Positions 25,110-32,644 of a DNA stretch of 35,748 bases are shown here, piece by piece. Made by a program: the position numbers and the translations under genes. The stretch's first letter is position 1; the number at the start of each line of letters is the position of its first letter. Below the pieces are notes generated by a model. It was not told the origin of the DNA. It saw nothing but the letters and a program-made list of their open reading frames with translations, and did no database searches. This DNA comes from Bacteroidales bacterium UBA6346 (GTDB taxonomy: Bacteria > Bacteroidota > Bacteroidia > Bacteroidales > UBA932), in contig DJSA01000037.1 of NCBI GenBank assembly GCA_002438905.1, forward strand, positions 370 to 36,117, given 5' to 3'.

Positions 25110-25355
25110 CTAATTGTTTACCTTCGTTTCAATGTAATCGCAGAATTTGGCGAATGTGTCGACACCTGCCATCTCTTCCTGCTTGATCTTGAAACCGAAT
25201 TTCCTGTCGACCAAAACGACTATGTCCACAAAATCCAAACTGTCAATTCCCAAATCTGCCTTAAGCTTCGCATCCGGAGTGATTTTCTCCTCGTCCACTT
25301 CGATTTCATCGACAAGGAACTGTTTCACCTTGTCCTCAATTTCTTTTCTTTCCAT
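25110..25355 (-). CDS. Acyl carrier protein 1
   Basis: 81 residues, acidic, with the phosphopantetheine attachment serine in ADLGIDSLDFVDIVV and the usual four-helix pattern. It is a FabC/AcpP-like carrier and sits between the FabB-like ketosynthase (11 bases upstream) and the LpxL-type acyltransferase, so it is the likely chain-extension carrier. Start ATG 25355 (MERKEIEDKVKQFL) is unambiguous. Confidence 0.95.
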   Translation of the reverse strand: MERKEIEDKVKQFLVDEIEVDEEKITPDAKLKADLGIDSLDFVDIVVLVDRKFGFKIKQEEMAGVDTFAKFCDYIETKVNN

Positions 25356-25366
25356 GTAAGTAAGTT

Positions 25367-26587
25367 TTATATTTTTCTGATTATCAGCGCACTGTTTGTT
25401 CCGCCGAAGCCGAATGAATTGCTCAGCACCGTGTTGACGTTTGTTTCTATAGTTTTACGGGCTATGTTCAGTCCTTTTGAATATTCGTCTCCTTCTTCAA
25501 AGTTGATGTTCGGAGCCACGAAACCATTGAGCATCATTATGAGCGAATAGACTATCTCGCTTGCTCCGGCCATCCAGCATTCATGCCCGGTCATGCTTTT
25601 GGTGCTGCTGATAAGAGCATGTTCTCTGCCGAATATTTGCTTGAGGGACTGTGCCTCGCACGCGTCCCCCTGGCGGGTGCCGGTGGCATGGGCATTGACG
25701 TAATCGATGTCGCCTGCCTTCATTCCCGCATCATCCAGCGCACGCAAGATCGCTCGTGTGCATCCCTCTGAACTGGGCTGGCTTATCACGACGGTGCCGT
25801 TGGAAGAAAAGCCATACCCCACAACCTCGGCCAATATTGTGGCTCCACGGGCTACTGCGTGGTCGTAGTCTTCAAGTACCAGGGCTGCGGCGCCTCCGCT
25901 TGGGACAAGTCCGTCACGGTCCTTGTCGAACGGGCGGCTTGCTTTTGTCGGGTCGGCATAATTCTTAGAGAAAGCTCCCAATGCATCGAATGACGCCATC
26001 GAATAGTAATTGGTCTCCTGCGCTCCACCGCACAATATCATGTCCTGCAATCCGTTCCTGATGAACATGTAGGCCAGCCCAATCGCATGGCTCCCGCTGG
26101 CACAAGCGGCGCTTACGGTGAAGTTGATGCCTTTCAGCCTGAATATCGTGCTGATATTCATGTTGACGGTGGAGTTCATCGCCTGAAAGATAAATGACTG
26201 CCCCAGCAATTGGGTGTCCTTCTTCTCCTGCATGATTCTTTCCGCTTCAATGACCGGCTTTGCAGACGAGTCATTTCCGAATATGCAGCCCACCTCATTG
26301 CGGTCGAGATATTCGTCATTTATTCCGGCCATATCAAATGCCTGTGAACTAGCCATAAAGGCATATTCCGCCTCTTCCGACAATCCTCGGCGAAGGTGGC
26401 GGTCAAGCACACCCTTCAGCACCGGTTTGGGGACAATGCCGGTCAACGGTGACTGGAAACCATACTCCAGCCGTTCCGGCTCCACGCCGATGCCGGACTT
26501 GCCGTTATATAGGGAATCCTTTACTTCTTCGACACTCGTCCCTATGCAGGACCATATTCCCATGCCGCTTATTACTACCCGCCTCAT
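25367..26587 (-). CDS. FabB/FabF-type ketosynthase
   Basis: 406 residues, a normal-length KAS I/II enzyme with all catalytic residues: Cys162 in SAACASGSHA, His300 in NAHATGTRQGD and His335 in KSMTGHECWMAGASE, and the C-terminal NSFGFGGTNSAL glycine loop. The sequence around the active site is FabB-like (ACASGSHAIGLAYM). It condenses acyl groups with malonyl-ACP. Of the three ketosynthases in the operon this is the only one without an added C-terminal domain. It follows the ketoreductase gene after 33 bases. Confidence 0.93.
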   Translation of the reverse strand: MRRVVISGMGIWSCIGTSVEEVKDSLYNGKSGIGVEPERLEYGFQSPLTGIVPKPVLKGVLDRHLRRGLSEEAEYAFMASSQAFDMAGINDEYLDRNEVGCIFGNDSSAKPVIEAERIMQEKKDTQLLGQSFIFQAMNSTVNMNISTIFRLKGINFTVSAACASGSHAIGLAYMFIRNGLQDMILCGGAQETNYYSMASFDALGAFSKNYADPTKASRPFDKDRDGLVPSGGAAALVLEDYDHAVARGATILAEVVGYGFSSNGTVVISQPSSEGCTRAILRALDDAGMKAGDIDYVNAHATGTRQGDACEAQSLKQIFGREHALISSTKSMTGHECWMAGASEIVYSLIMMLNGFVAPNINFEEGDEYSKGLNIARKTIETNVNTVLSNSFGFGGTNSALIIRKI

Positions 26588-26620
26588 TTAAAATACTAAG
26601 CAAAAAATTCAAACATCTTT

Positions 26621-27355
26621 TCAGAAAAGCCCGCCGTTTATGCTGATAACTTCACCCGTAATATAACTTGCCTTGTCGGAACAAAGAAAACCGACCAGCT
26701 CCGCAACCTCCTCGGGGCGTCCGAAGCGCCTCATCGGAATCATCTTCTTGAGTTCCTCTTCCGGAAGATTCTTTGTCATGTCCGTGGAGATGAACCCCGG
26801 AGCGACCGCATTCACTGTGACATTCCGGGATGCGGTCTCCTGGGCCAGAGCCCGTGTCGCACCTATGACTGCCGACTTTGCGGCACAATAATTTGTCTGC
26901 CCTGCCATCCCCTTAAGGCCCGAGAGCGATGACATGTTCACGATATGCCCGCCATGCCCGCGAGCCATCATTTTGGGCAGGAGGTAACGGGTGACATAGA
27001 ATAATCCGTTGACGGAGGTCTTGATGACCGAGTCCCAGTCATCATCTGTCATCATGAACATGAGACTGTCATGTGTGACGCCGGCATTGTTCACCAAATA
27101 GGCAATATAGTCGTCAGGATGGGAGCTTTCCCAAGTTCCCAAGGCCGTCTCGACACTATTCTTGTCGCTTACATCAAAGCATATTGTCGAAGCCTGTCCT
27201 CCACCCTGCAATATCGTGTTGCAGACTTCCTCTGCGGCATCTTTGTTTGAACGGTATCCGATCAGCACGGGGATTCCCATTTCCGTGAGTTTTAGGCAGA
27301 CGGCTCGCCCGATACCTCTGGAACCGCCGGTAACTAATGCGTATCTTGTCGACAT
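26621..27355 (-). CDS. FabG-like 3-oxoacyl-ACP reductase (ApeQ-like)
   Basis: 244 residues from ATG 27355 (MSTRYALVTGGSRGIG), chosen because it places the Rossmann motif at the N-terminus; ATG 27364 and TTG 27367 are alternatives. Classical short-chain dehydrogenase features are all present: TGGSRGIG, NNAGVTHD, catalytic Ser in VNMSSLSG, YCAAK (Tyr/Lys) and the C-terminal YITGEVISINGG typical of FabG. It reduces 3-ketoacyl-ACP to 3-hydroxyacyl-ACP with NADPH. As first gene of the operon it lies just behind the promoter box at 27382-27389. Confidence 0.94.
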   Translation of the reverse strand: MSTRYALVTGGSRGIGRAVCLKLTEMGIPVLIGYRSNKDAAEEVCNTILQGGGQASTICFDVSDKNSVETALGTWESSHPDDYIAYLVNNAGVTHDSLMFMMTDDDWDSVIKTSVNGLFYVTRYLLPKMMARGHGGHIVNMSSLSGLKGMAGQTNYCAAKSAVIGATRALAQETASRNVTVNAVAPGFISTDMTKNLPEEELKKMIPMRRFGRPEEVAELVGFLCSDKASYITGEVISINGGLF

Positions 27356-27381
27356 AATTGGCATCAATTCTTAACAAACTG

Positions 27382-27389
27382 CAAATATA
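27382..27389 (-). promoter_or_regulatory. -7 promoter box of the polyene operon
   Basis: On the minus strand TATATTTG (27389-27382) fits TAnnTTTG. No good TTTG is seen at the expected -33 distance, so an activator or alternative sigma factor may be needed. The expected start point gives a leader of only about 12-21 bases before the ketoreductase start. Confidence 0.55.
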
Positions 27390-27459
27390 ATAATAAACCA
27401 TGTCAGGTTTATCTTTGGGTATGTATTTCTTTTCTAATAGACTACAAACGCGGTGAATC

Positions 27460-28011
27460 TCAGTGCGTGACGTAGTTCTTCGGATGGCGGGCAGTGAGGT
27501 GCATGCCTTCGTAGATTTTCTGGATACGCTCCATGTCGGCCTTGGCATCGTCGGTCAGTTCGAACTTCTGCCCTCGTCCCACGCGCTTGGTGCCCCAGTC
27601 GAAGTAGCCGAGGTAGACAGGACAGCCTACTTCCGTTGCAATTTTGTGAAAGCCTGTCTTCCAATGCCTTACAGGTTTGCGCGTACCTTCCGGGGCAAGC
27701 GCGAGGTGCATCGTCTTTCTGCTGTTCATCTCATGGACGACACTCAGCACGACCGAAGCTCCGTTTGTGCGGTCGACAGGCACTCCGCCCATTTTCTTTA
27801 TAATCCAGCCCAGCGGGCCCCAAAAGAACTCCTTCTTCACCATGCAGTAGGCCTTGCCTCCGACGGAAGTATAATAAAGATAGGATATAAGGAAATCCCA
27901 TACCGTCGTGTGCGGCACCCCGAGAATCACGCATTTGTCCTCCGGTACCGGTGGCTCCACGGCCGTCCATCCCAATGCCTTCAGCACGAAGGCGCAGAAT
28001 TTTCTCCACAT
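27460..28011 (-). CDS. PlsC-like 1-acylglycerol-3-phosphate acyltransferase family protein
   Basis: 183 residues, short for the family. The two hallmark motifs are present: HTTVWD (HX4D) in LGVPHTTVWDFL, and APEGTR in LALAPEGTRKP. Residues 1-18 look membrane-associated, and GGVPVDR is the usual substrate-binding block II. The protein resembles the group often annotated as acyltransferase or glycerol acyltransferase in Bacteroidales. It lies 92 bases upstream of the polyene operon on the same strand but is separated by the operon's promoter box, so it is probably a housekeeping neighbour; a role in lipidating the pigment is possible but unproven. Its own promoter was not recognised. Confidence 0.88.
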   Translation of the reverse strand: MWRKFCAFVLKALGWTAVEPPVPEDKCVILGVPHTTVWDFLISYLYYTSVGGKAYCMVKKEFFWGPLGWIIKKMGGVPVDRTNGASVVLSVVHEMNSRKTMHLALAPEGTRKPVRHWKTGFHKIATEVGCPVYLGYFDWGTKRVGRGQKFELTDDAKADMERIQKIYEGMHLTARHPKNYVTH

Positions 28012-28029
28012 ATATCAATCATTCTTTTT

Positions 28030-28053
28030 CAGTTATTCAATCAGTTATTCAAT
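28030..28053. repeat. 12-bp direct duplication
   Basis: CAGTTATTCAAT occurs twice back-to-back (28030-28041 and 28042-28053) between the repeat element and the acyltransferase start. It looks like a small replication-slippage or insertion-linked duplication. Confidence 0.7.
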
Positions 28054-28068
28054 CAAGCGAGATTAGGG

Positions 28069-28180
28069 ATGTATAAAAAGATGGAGTGCAAGGCGGACGA
28101 GAAATTCAAACCGCAGCAACCTCATGGTTGTGAGGATTTGGATTATCGAAGTCCAACGCCGCAATCCGCTTTTTATACAT
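28069..28180 (-). repeat. Dispersed intergenic repeat, copy C, with 12-bp terminal inverted repeats
   Basis: The 112-bp element is bounded by ATGTATAAAAAG (28069-28080) and its exact reverse complement CTTTTTATACAT (28169-28180). Read on the minus strand it gives AAAAAGCGGATTGCGGCGTTG, then AAATCCTCACAACC / GGTTGCTGCGG (the shared core, 28139-28111), and ends CCATCTTTTTATACATCCC. It begins 7 bases after the parE stop codon in the same orientation as parE. Confidence 0.85.
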
Positions 28181-28186
28181 TCCGTA

Positions 28187-30139
28187 CTATATATTAACGT
28201 CCTCTAGCTCCTCTTCACTTCTAAGATTACCCCGAATGAAGTTCTGCCGCTCGATTGTGTTGTCGCCCATGTAGAACTCCATAATCTCGGAAATCGACTC
28301 CTCGTCGCTCAGCGTCACCGGGTCGAGCCTCATCCCCTCGCCGATGAAGTCCTTGAACTCGTCCGACGAAATCTCTCCAAGGCCCTTGAATCGCGTAATC
28401 TCCACACCCGTCTTGATCTTGCGAATCGCCTTTTCCTTCTCCACGGCGTCGTAGCAGTAGATCGACTCCTTCTTGTTGCGCACGCGGAAGAGGGGAGTCT
28501 GTAGAATGTAGACATGCCCGTTGCGGATGAGTTCAGGGTAATATTTCATGAAGAAGGTGAGCACAAGCATGCGTATGTGCATTCCGTCGTCATCGGCATC
28601 GGTCGCCACGACAATCCTGTTGTAGCGCAGATTAGCCACATCCTCCTCCACGCCGAGCGCGTTCAGAAGCAGGTTCAGTTCCTCGTTCTCAGCCACCTTT
28701 TTACGGCTTTCCTTGTAGCAGTTGATAGGCTTTCCGCGGAGGCTGAACACGGCCTGGGTTTGAGCGTCGCGTGCCTTGGTGATGGTACCGCTCGCGGAGT
28801 CTCCCTCGGTGATGAATATGCTCGTGAGGTCAATCTTTTCCTTGTTCTGCTCTGTAATCCTGTCTCCGAGGTGAAGCTTGCAGTCGCGCAGCTTGCGGTT
28901 GTAGACATTCGTCTTCTTGTTGCGCTCGCGTGTCTTCTTCTGGATGCCCGAAATCTCCTTACGTTCGGCCTCGGAAGCGATTATCTTCGCCTGGATCACC
29001 GGCACGATCTCCTTGTGGATGTGAAGATAGTTGTCGAGATTTGTCTTTATGAAGTCGTTGATGAACGCCCTGATTGTCGGCCCTCTCTCAATTCTGTTGG
29101 CTCCGTTGGCGTCCTTCACCGGATTGCCGTTTTCATCCAGAACCTCCTGTTCGTAGGTGTAGGTCGAGCCGAGCTTGGTCTTGGTCTGTCCCTCGAAGTT
29201 AGGCTCTTGGATGCGGATGCTGATGGCTCCGATGACGCCCTGGCGAATGTCCTCGGGCGCATAGTCCTTCTTAAAGAACTCCTTGAGAGTCTTGGCGATG
29301 GCCTCTCTGAACGCTGCCAAATGCGTGCCTCCGTCGCGGGTGTTCTGCCCATTCACGAAGGATGCGATGTTCTCCCCGTAGGCGTTTCCGTGTGTGAGAA
29401 CGACCTCAATGTCCTGCCCCACAAGGTGAATCGGCGGATAGAGCGGCTCTTCGGAAAGGTTGTCGTTCACGATGTCGAGAAGTCCGTTTTTCGAGACATA
29501 AGGCGTCCCGTTCAGCGTGATGGTAAGCCCCTTGTTGAGGTAGCAGTAGTTCTTGACCATCTTCTCAACGAACTCCATGTTGAAATGGAAGTTCCCGAAC
29601 ATGTCCACGTCTGGAATGAAGCAAACGAGCGTTCCGTTCTTTTCCTTTGTGCTCACGTTGTCCTTGTCGGTGACCTCCTCCTTGAGCCGTCCGCGTTCGA
29701 ATGTGGCGCTCGCCGTCTTGCCGTCGCGGTAGGATTCAATGTGGAAATAGGATGAAAGCGCGTTCACGGCCTTTGTCCCCACTCCGTTCAGCCCGACGGA
29801 TTTTTGGAAAACTTTGGTGTCATACTTCGCACCCGTGTTCAGCTTGCTCACCGCGAGCGTCAGCTTTCCGAGCGGAATGCCTCGTCCGAAGTCCCTCACG
29901 GTCACTTTACCCGCCTCGTCGATGTCAATCTTCACGTTCTTTCCGAATCCCATCGCGAACTCGTCGATGCAGTTGTCCACGACCTCCTTCAGCAGGACAT
30001 ATATCCCGTCCCCCTGATTGCTGCCGTCCCCGAGCCGTCCGATGTACATTCCCGGTCTTTTCCGGATGTGCACCACGTCCTCAAGGGTTCTGATGCTGTC
30101 GTCGTTGTATTCGTTTACAGTAGGATTCGTCTGTGCCAT
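28187..30139 (-). CDS. parE: DNA topoisomerase IV subunit B
   Basis: 650 residues from ATG 30139 (MAQTNPTVNEYNDDSIRTL); 17 more codons are open upstream but include the promoter region. GHKL ATPase domain: KEVVDNCIDE (Mg/ATP Asn/Asp), DFGRGIPLG, SVGLNGVGTKAVNALS. Transducer domain around NTRDGGTHLAAFREA. TOPRIM domain: ITEGDSASG and ATDADDDGMHIR. The C-terminus has RFKGLGEIS. GyrB and ParE are close relatives; MGFGKNVKIDIDEAGKVTVRDFGRGIP and the absence of GyrB-style insertions favour ParE of Bacteroidota. It decatenates chromosomes with ParC, which is not in the window. Own promoter at 30192-30223; a repeat element follows its stop. Confidence 0.92.
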   Translation of the reverse strand: MAQTNPTVNEYNDDSIRTLEDVVHIRKRPGMYIGRLGDGSNQGDGIYVLLKEVVDNCIDEFAMGFGKNVKIDIDEAGKVTVRDFGRGIPLGKLTLAVSKLNTGAKYDTKVFQKSVGLNGVGTKAVNALSSYFHIESYRDGKTASATFERGRLKEEVTDKDNVSTKEKNGTLVCFIPDVDMFGNFHFNMEFVEKMVKNYCYLNKGLTITLNGTPYVSKNGLLDIVNDNLSEEPLYPPIHLVGQDIEVVLTHGNAYGENIASFVNGQNTRDGGTHLAAFREAIAKTLKEFFKKDYAPEDIRQGVIGAISIRIQEPNFEGQTKTKLGSTYTYEQEVLDENGNPVKDANGANRIERGPTIRAFINDFIKTNLDNYLHIHKEIVPVIQAKIIASEAERKEISGIQKKTRERNKKTNVYNRKLRDCKLHLGDRITEQNKEKIDLTSIFITEGDSASGTITKARDAQTQAVFSLRGKPINCYKESRKKVAENEELNLLLNALGVEEDVANLRYNRIVVATDADDDGMHIRMLVLTFFMKYYPELIRNGHVYILQTPLFRVRNKKESIYCYDAVEKEKAIRKIKTGVEITRFKGLGEISSDEFKDFIGEGMRLDPVTLSDEESISEIMEFYMGDNTIERQNFIRGNLRSEEELEDVNI

Positions 30140-30191
30140 AGTTCTTTTTTTGCAAAAATCAGTGATATTTCCGCCGAAACACGAAAACACG

Positions 30192-30223
30192 CAAAGTTAC
30201 AAAAATCCGCCGAACTTGGCAAG
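30192..30223 (-). promoter_or_regulatory. Promoter for parE
   Basis: On the minus strand TAACTTTG (30199-30192) fits TAnnTTTG and CTTG lies at 30223-30220, 20 bases upstream. Start codon follows about 50 bases later. Confidence 0.68.
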
Positions 30224-30232
30224 TCGGGAAAG

Positions 30233-30264
30233 TTTGCTGTTTTCGGGGATATTCGATAACTTTA
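30233..30264 (+). promoter_or_regulatory. Promoter for the glycerophosphodiesterase gene
   Basis: TTTG at 30233-30236 and TAACTTTA at 30257-30264 (one mismatch at the last base) are 20 bases apart. It lies back-to-back with the parE promoter. Confidence 0.6.
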
Positions 30265-30297
30265 CCGCGGAAAATTGTAATCAACAATAATAATCAC

Positions 30298-31095
30298 ATG
30301 AAGAAAAGTTTACTGCTTATCGCTGCCGTATGCGGTTTGTGCTCATGCTCTGCCGGACCTGCAGTCGGTATAATTGCCCATCGGGGCTACTGGAACTGTG
30401 AAGAGGGAGGGATGTCGCACAACTCCATCGCTGCGCTCAAGGCTGCCTGCGAGCATGGCTTTTGGGGCACCGAATTTGACGTGAACCTGACTGCGGATAA
30501 CCAACTTCTTGTCTATCACGATGGTGCTATAGAAGGCAAAAAGATCTGCGAGCACAATTTCGCTGACTTCAGCGACTTCCGGCTTCCCAATGGAGAGAAG
30601 ATTCCGACTCTGGACGAATATCTTGGCGTTGCGGTGAAATATCCGAAGACTCGTCTTGTCCTAGAGTTGAAGCCGCATGATGACGAGTCCCAGCAGAGGA
30701 TTGCCGTCAACGGCATCATCTCCTCGTTGGAGAGGCACGGACTGTTCAGCCCTGACCGGGTGATGTTCATATCGTTCTCGCTGAGCGAATGTCGTCTTTT
30801 TGCCGAGTCGGCTCCGGGCTTCACCGTGCAGTATCTCGACACGGACAATGATGTTAAAACCCTGATAGAGAACCATGTCAACGGCATCGACATCTACTAT
30901 AAGGCGTTCCTCACCGAACCAAAATGGCATGACGACGCCCGCGCCAACGGCTTCAGCATCAATGTCTGGACGGTTGACGATGAGGAATCGCTCCGCAGTT
31001 GCGTTGACGCCAAAGTCGACCAGATTACAACCAACAATCCAGAACTTCTCCGTTCGATCCTTGCTGAAAAGGGAGTGAGGGAACTGCGCTTCTGA
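30298..31095 (+). CDS. Glycerophosphodiester phosphodiesterase, predicted lipoprotein
   Basis: 265 residues. The N-terminus MKKSLLLIAAVCGLCSC is a signal sequence ending in a lipobox-like LCSC, so the mature protein may begin at the second Cys and be lipid-anchored in the envelope. The GDPD/TIM-barrel domain starts IIAHRGYW (catalytic His-Arg), then GTEFDVNLTADNQLLVYHD with the metal-binding Glu/Asp and the catalytic His, and continues LVLELKPH and INVWTVDDEESL. These enzymes split glycerophosphodiesters from phospholipid turnover into glycerol-3-phosphate and an alcohol. It has its own promoter; radA follows after 61 bases and may be co-transcribed. Confidence 0.92.
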   Translation: MKKSLLLIAAVCGLCSCSAGPAVGIIAHRGYWNCEEGGMSHNSIAALKAACEHGFWGTEFDVNLTADNQLLVYHDGAIEGKKICEHNFADFSDFRLPNGEKIPTLDEYLGVAVKYPKTRLVLELKPHDDESQQRIAVNGIISSLERHGLFSPDRVMFISFSLSECRLFAESAPGFTVQYLDTDNDVKTLIENHVNGIDIYYKAFLTEPKWHDDARANGFSINVWTVDDEESLRSCVDAKVDQITTNNPELLRSILAEKGVRELRF

Positions 31096-31156
31096 GAAGT
31101 TGCTGTTGCTGGACTCTGGTCTGAATGGCTTTGAATGATTGAACTTGTGGTTTTAT

Positions 31157-32554
31157 ATGGCGAATAAGATAAAGACAGCGTGGTTCTGCACGTCCTGCGG
31201 AAATGAGAGCCCTAAGTGGATGGGGCGGTGTCCGGCGTGCGGGGAATGGAACACAATGGTTGAGGAGACCGTGGTGACGGGGAAGAAGCCGGTCGGGGTG
31301 GCTGGCGTCAGCACGGTCGGCGGGTCGTCGAAGCCCCAGCCGCTTTCATCGGTGGAGACTGGTGGAGAGGCCCGCATTTCCCTGAACAACAATGAACTGG
31401 ATCGTATCCTCGGGGGCGGAATGGTCGATGGCTCGCTCGTGCTTGTAGGCGGTGAGCCCGGCATCGGTAAATCGACGCTCTCGCTACAGATACCGCTTTC
31501 CTGTCCCCATCTGAAGACACTTTATGTAACGGGAGAGGAGTCTGCAAAGCAGGTGAAACTCCGGGCGGAACGTCTTGCGGCAGGTGTGGGGGCGAATGTC
31601 TCCGACCTTTCGAACTGCTTGATATACAGCGAGACTCTGATGGAGAACGTCATCGCGGAGGCTCGCGCAATAATGCCGGATCTTATGGTCGTCGATTCTG
31701 TGCAGACTATGTATTCCCAGAACATCGAGTCCTCGCCGGGTTCCGTTTCGCAGATTAAGGAAACTGCGGCGATGTTGCTCCGTTTCGCGAAGGAGACAGG
31801 AGTCCCAGTGATTCTCATCGGCCACATCACCAAGGAAGGAAGCATCGCCGGGCCTAAGATATTGGAACACATAGTTGACGTGGTGCTCCAGTTCGAGGGC
31901 GACAACAGGGGCGCATATAGGCTTCTTCGCAGCATTAAGAACCGATTCGGCTCAACGTCTGAAATAGCCGTCTTTAAGATGACCGGCACCGGACTCGTTG
32001 AAGTCCCGAATCCTTCAGAACTTCTGATACCTATGCACGCCGACAATCTCAGCGGCATCGCGGTAGGAGCGATTCTCGATGGCACCCGTCCGTTTCTGAT
32101 AGAAGTCCAGGCACTTGTCAGCACGGCGGCATACGGCACCCCGCAGCGCTCGGCCACCGGCTTCGATACGCGCAGGCTCAACATGTTGCTCGCCGTCCTG
32201 GAAAAGCGGGCGGGGTTCAAGCTCAGTGTCAAGGACGTGTTTCTCAATATGGCCGGCGGTCTGAAGATTACCGAGACCGCCTGTGACCTCGCCATTGTCA
32301 GTGCGGTGCTCTCGTCCAACATCGACTTCCCGATTCCGTCCAACGTGTGCTTCGCCGGCGAGGTGGGGCTCAGTGGTGAGATCCGTCCGGTGGCGCAGAT
32401 AGAAAGGCGTATAACCGAGGCCGCGCGACTTCAGTACCACAAGATTTTCATTTCTTCGTTCTCGACCCTTGACTTCAAGGCTGGGGGCATTGAGGTGGTG
32501 CGTGTGGGGGATATACCGGAACTTTGCCGAGCCTTGTTCAGACGGGGCGAATAA
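31157..32554 (+). CDS. radA: DNA repair protein RadA (Sms)
   Basis: 465 residues from ATG 31157 (MANKIKTAWFC). N-terminal C4 zinc finger CTSCG...CPACGEW; RecA-like ATPase with Walker A GGEPGIGKST (near residue 100) and the RadA-specific KNRFGSTSE motif; C-terminal Lon-protease-like (S16) domain with MAGGLKITETACDLAI and GEVGLSGEIRPV, which lacks protease activity in RadA. It acts as a DnaB-like helicase that extends recombination intermediates. The last codons, GGG CGA ATA A-rich end, coincide with the left end sequence of the dispersed repeat (32544-32554), so the repeat appears to supply the stop codon. Own promoter was not recognised. Confidence 0.96.
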   Translation: MANKIKTAWFCTSCGNESPKWMGRCPACGEWNTMVEETVVTGKKPVGVAGVSTVGGSSKPQPLSSVETGGEARISLNNNELDRILGGGMVDGSLVLVGGEPGIGKSTLSLQIPLSCPHLKTLYVTGEESAKQVKLRAERLAAGVGANVSDLSNCLIYSETLMENVIAEARAIMPDLMVVDSVQTMYSQNIESSPGSVSQIKETAAMLLRFAKETGVPVILIGHITKEGSIAGPKILEHIVDVVLQFEGDNRGAYRLLRSIKNRFGSTSEIAVFKMTGTGLVEVPNPSELLIPMHADNLSGIAVGAILDGTRPFLIEVQALVSTAAYGTPQRSATGFDTRRLNMLLAVLEKRAGFKLSVKDVFLNMAGGLKITETACDLAIVSAVLSSNIDFPIPSNVCFAGEVGLSGEIRPVAQIERRITEAARLQYHKIFISSFSTLDFKAGGIEVVRVGDIPELCRALFRRGE

Positions 32555-32560
32555 TCAAGC

Positions 32561-32644
32561 GGGGCGAAGAAAAAGCGGATTGCTGCGTTACCGTCTTGGC
32601 ACTTCAATGTAGACTTGTTTGCCGACTCCCATCGGATTTTTTTC
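32561..32644 (+). repeat. Dispersed intergenic repeat, copy D (shortened variant)
   Basis: Starts GGGGCGAAGAAAAAGCGGAT and TGCTGCGTT like the other copies, but the CCTCACAAC/GGTTGCTGCGG core is replaced by a different stretch containing GTAGACTTG. It ends CCCATCGGATTTTTTT. The left end is duplicated: GGGGCGAATAATCAAGC also occurs at 32544-32560, over the radA stop codon. The copy fills the whole gap between the convergent stop codons of radA and the carboxypeptidase gene; its T-run could serve as radA terminator. Confidence 0.6.

Noticed and set aside
28030..28053. Two 12-bp direct repeats considered as the start of a CRISPR array
   Set aside because: Only two units with no spacer between them and no cas genes nearby; simple tandem duplication.
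27463..28197. Open frame of 244 codons opposite the PlsC-like gene
   Set aside because: Antisense to a gene with both acyltransferase motifs and runs into the repeat element; no protein motif seen.
28514..29755. Long open frame of 413 codons antisense to parE
   Set aside because: It lies wholly opposite the parE coding sequence, whose ATPase and TOPRIM motifs are intact; the antisense product shows no recognisable motif and is explained by GC-rich codon use.
31522..32343. Open frame of 273 codons antisense to radA
   Set aside because: Fully inside radA on the other strand, no recognisable domain and no promoter or start context.
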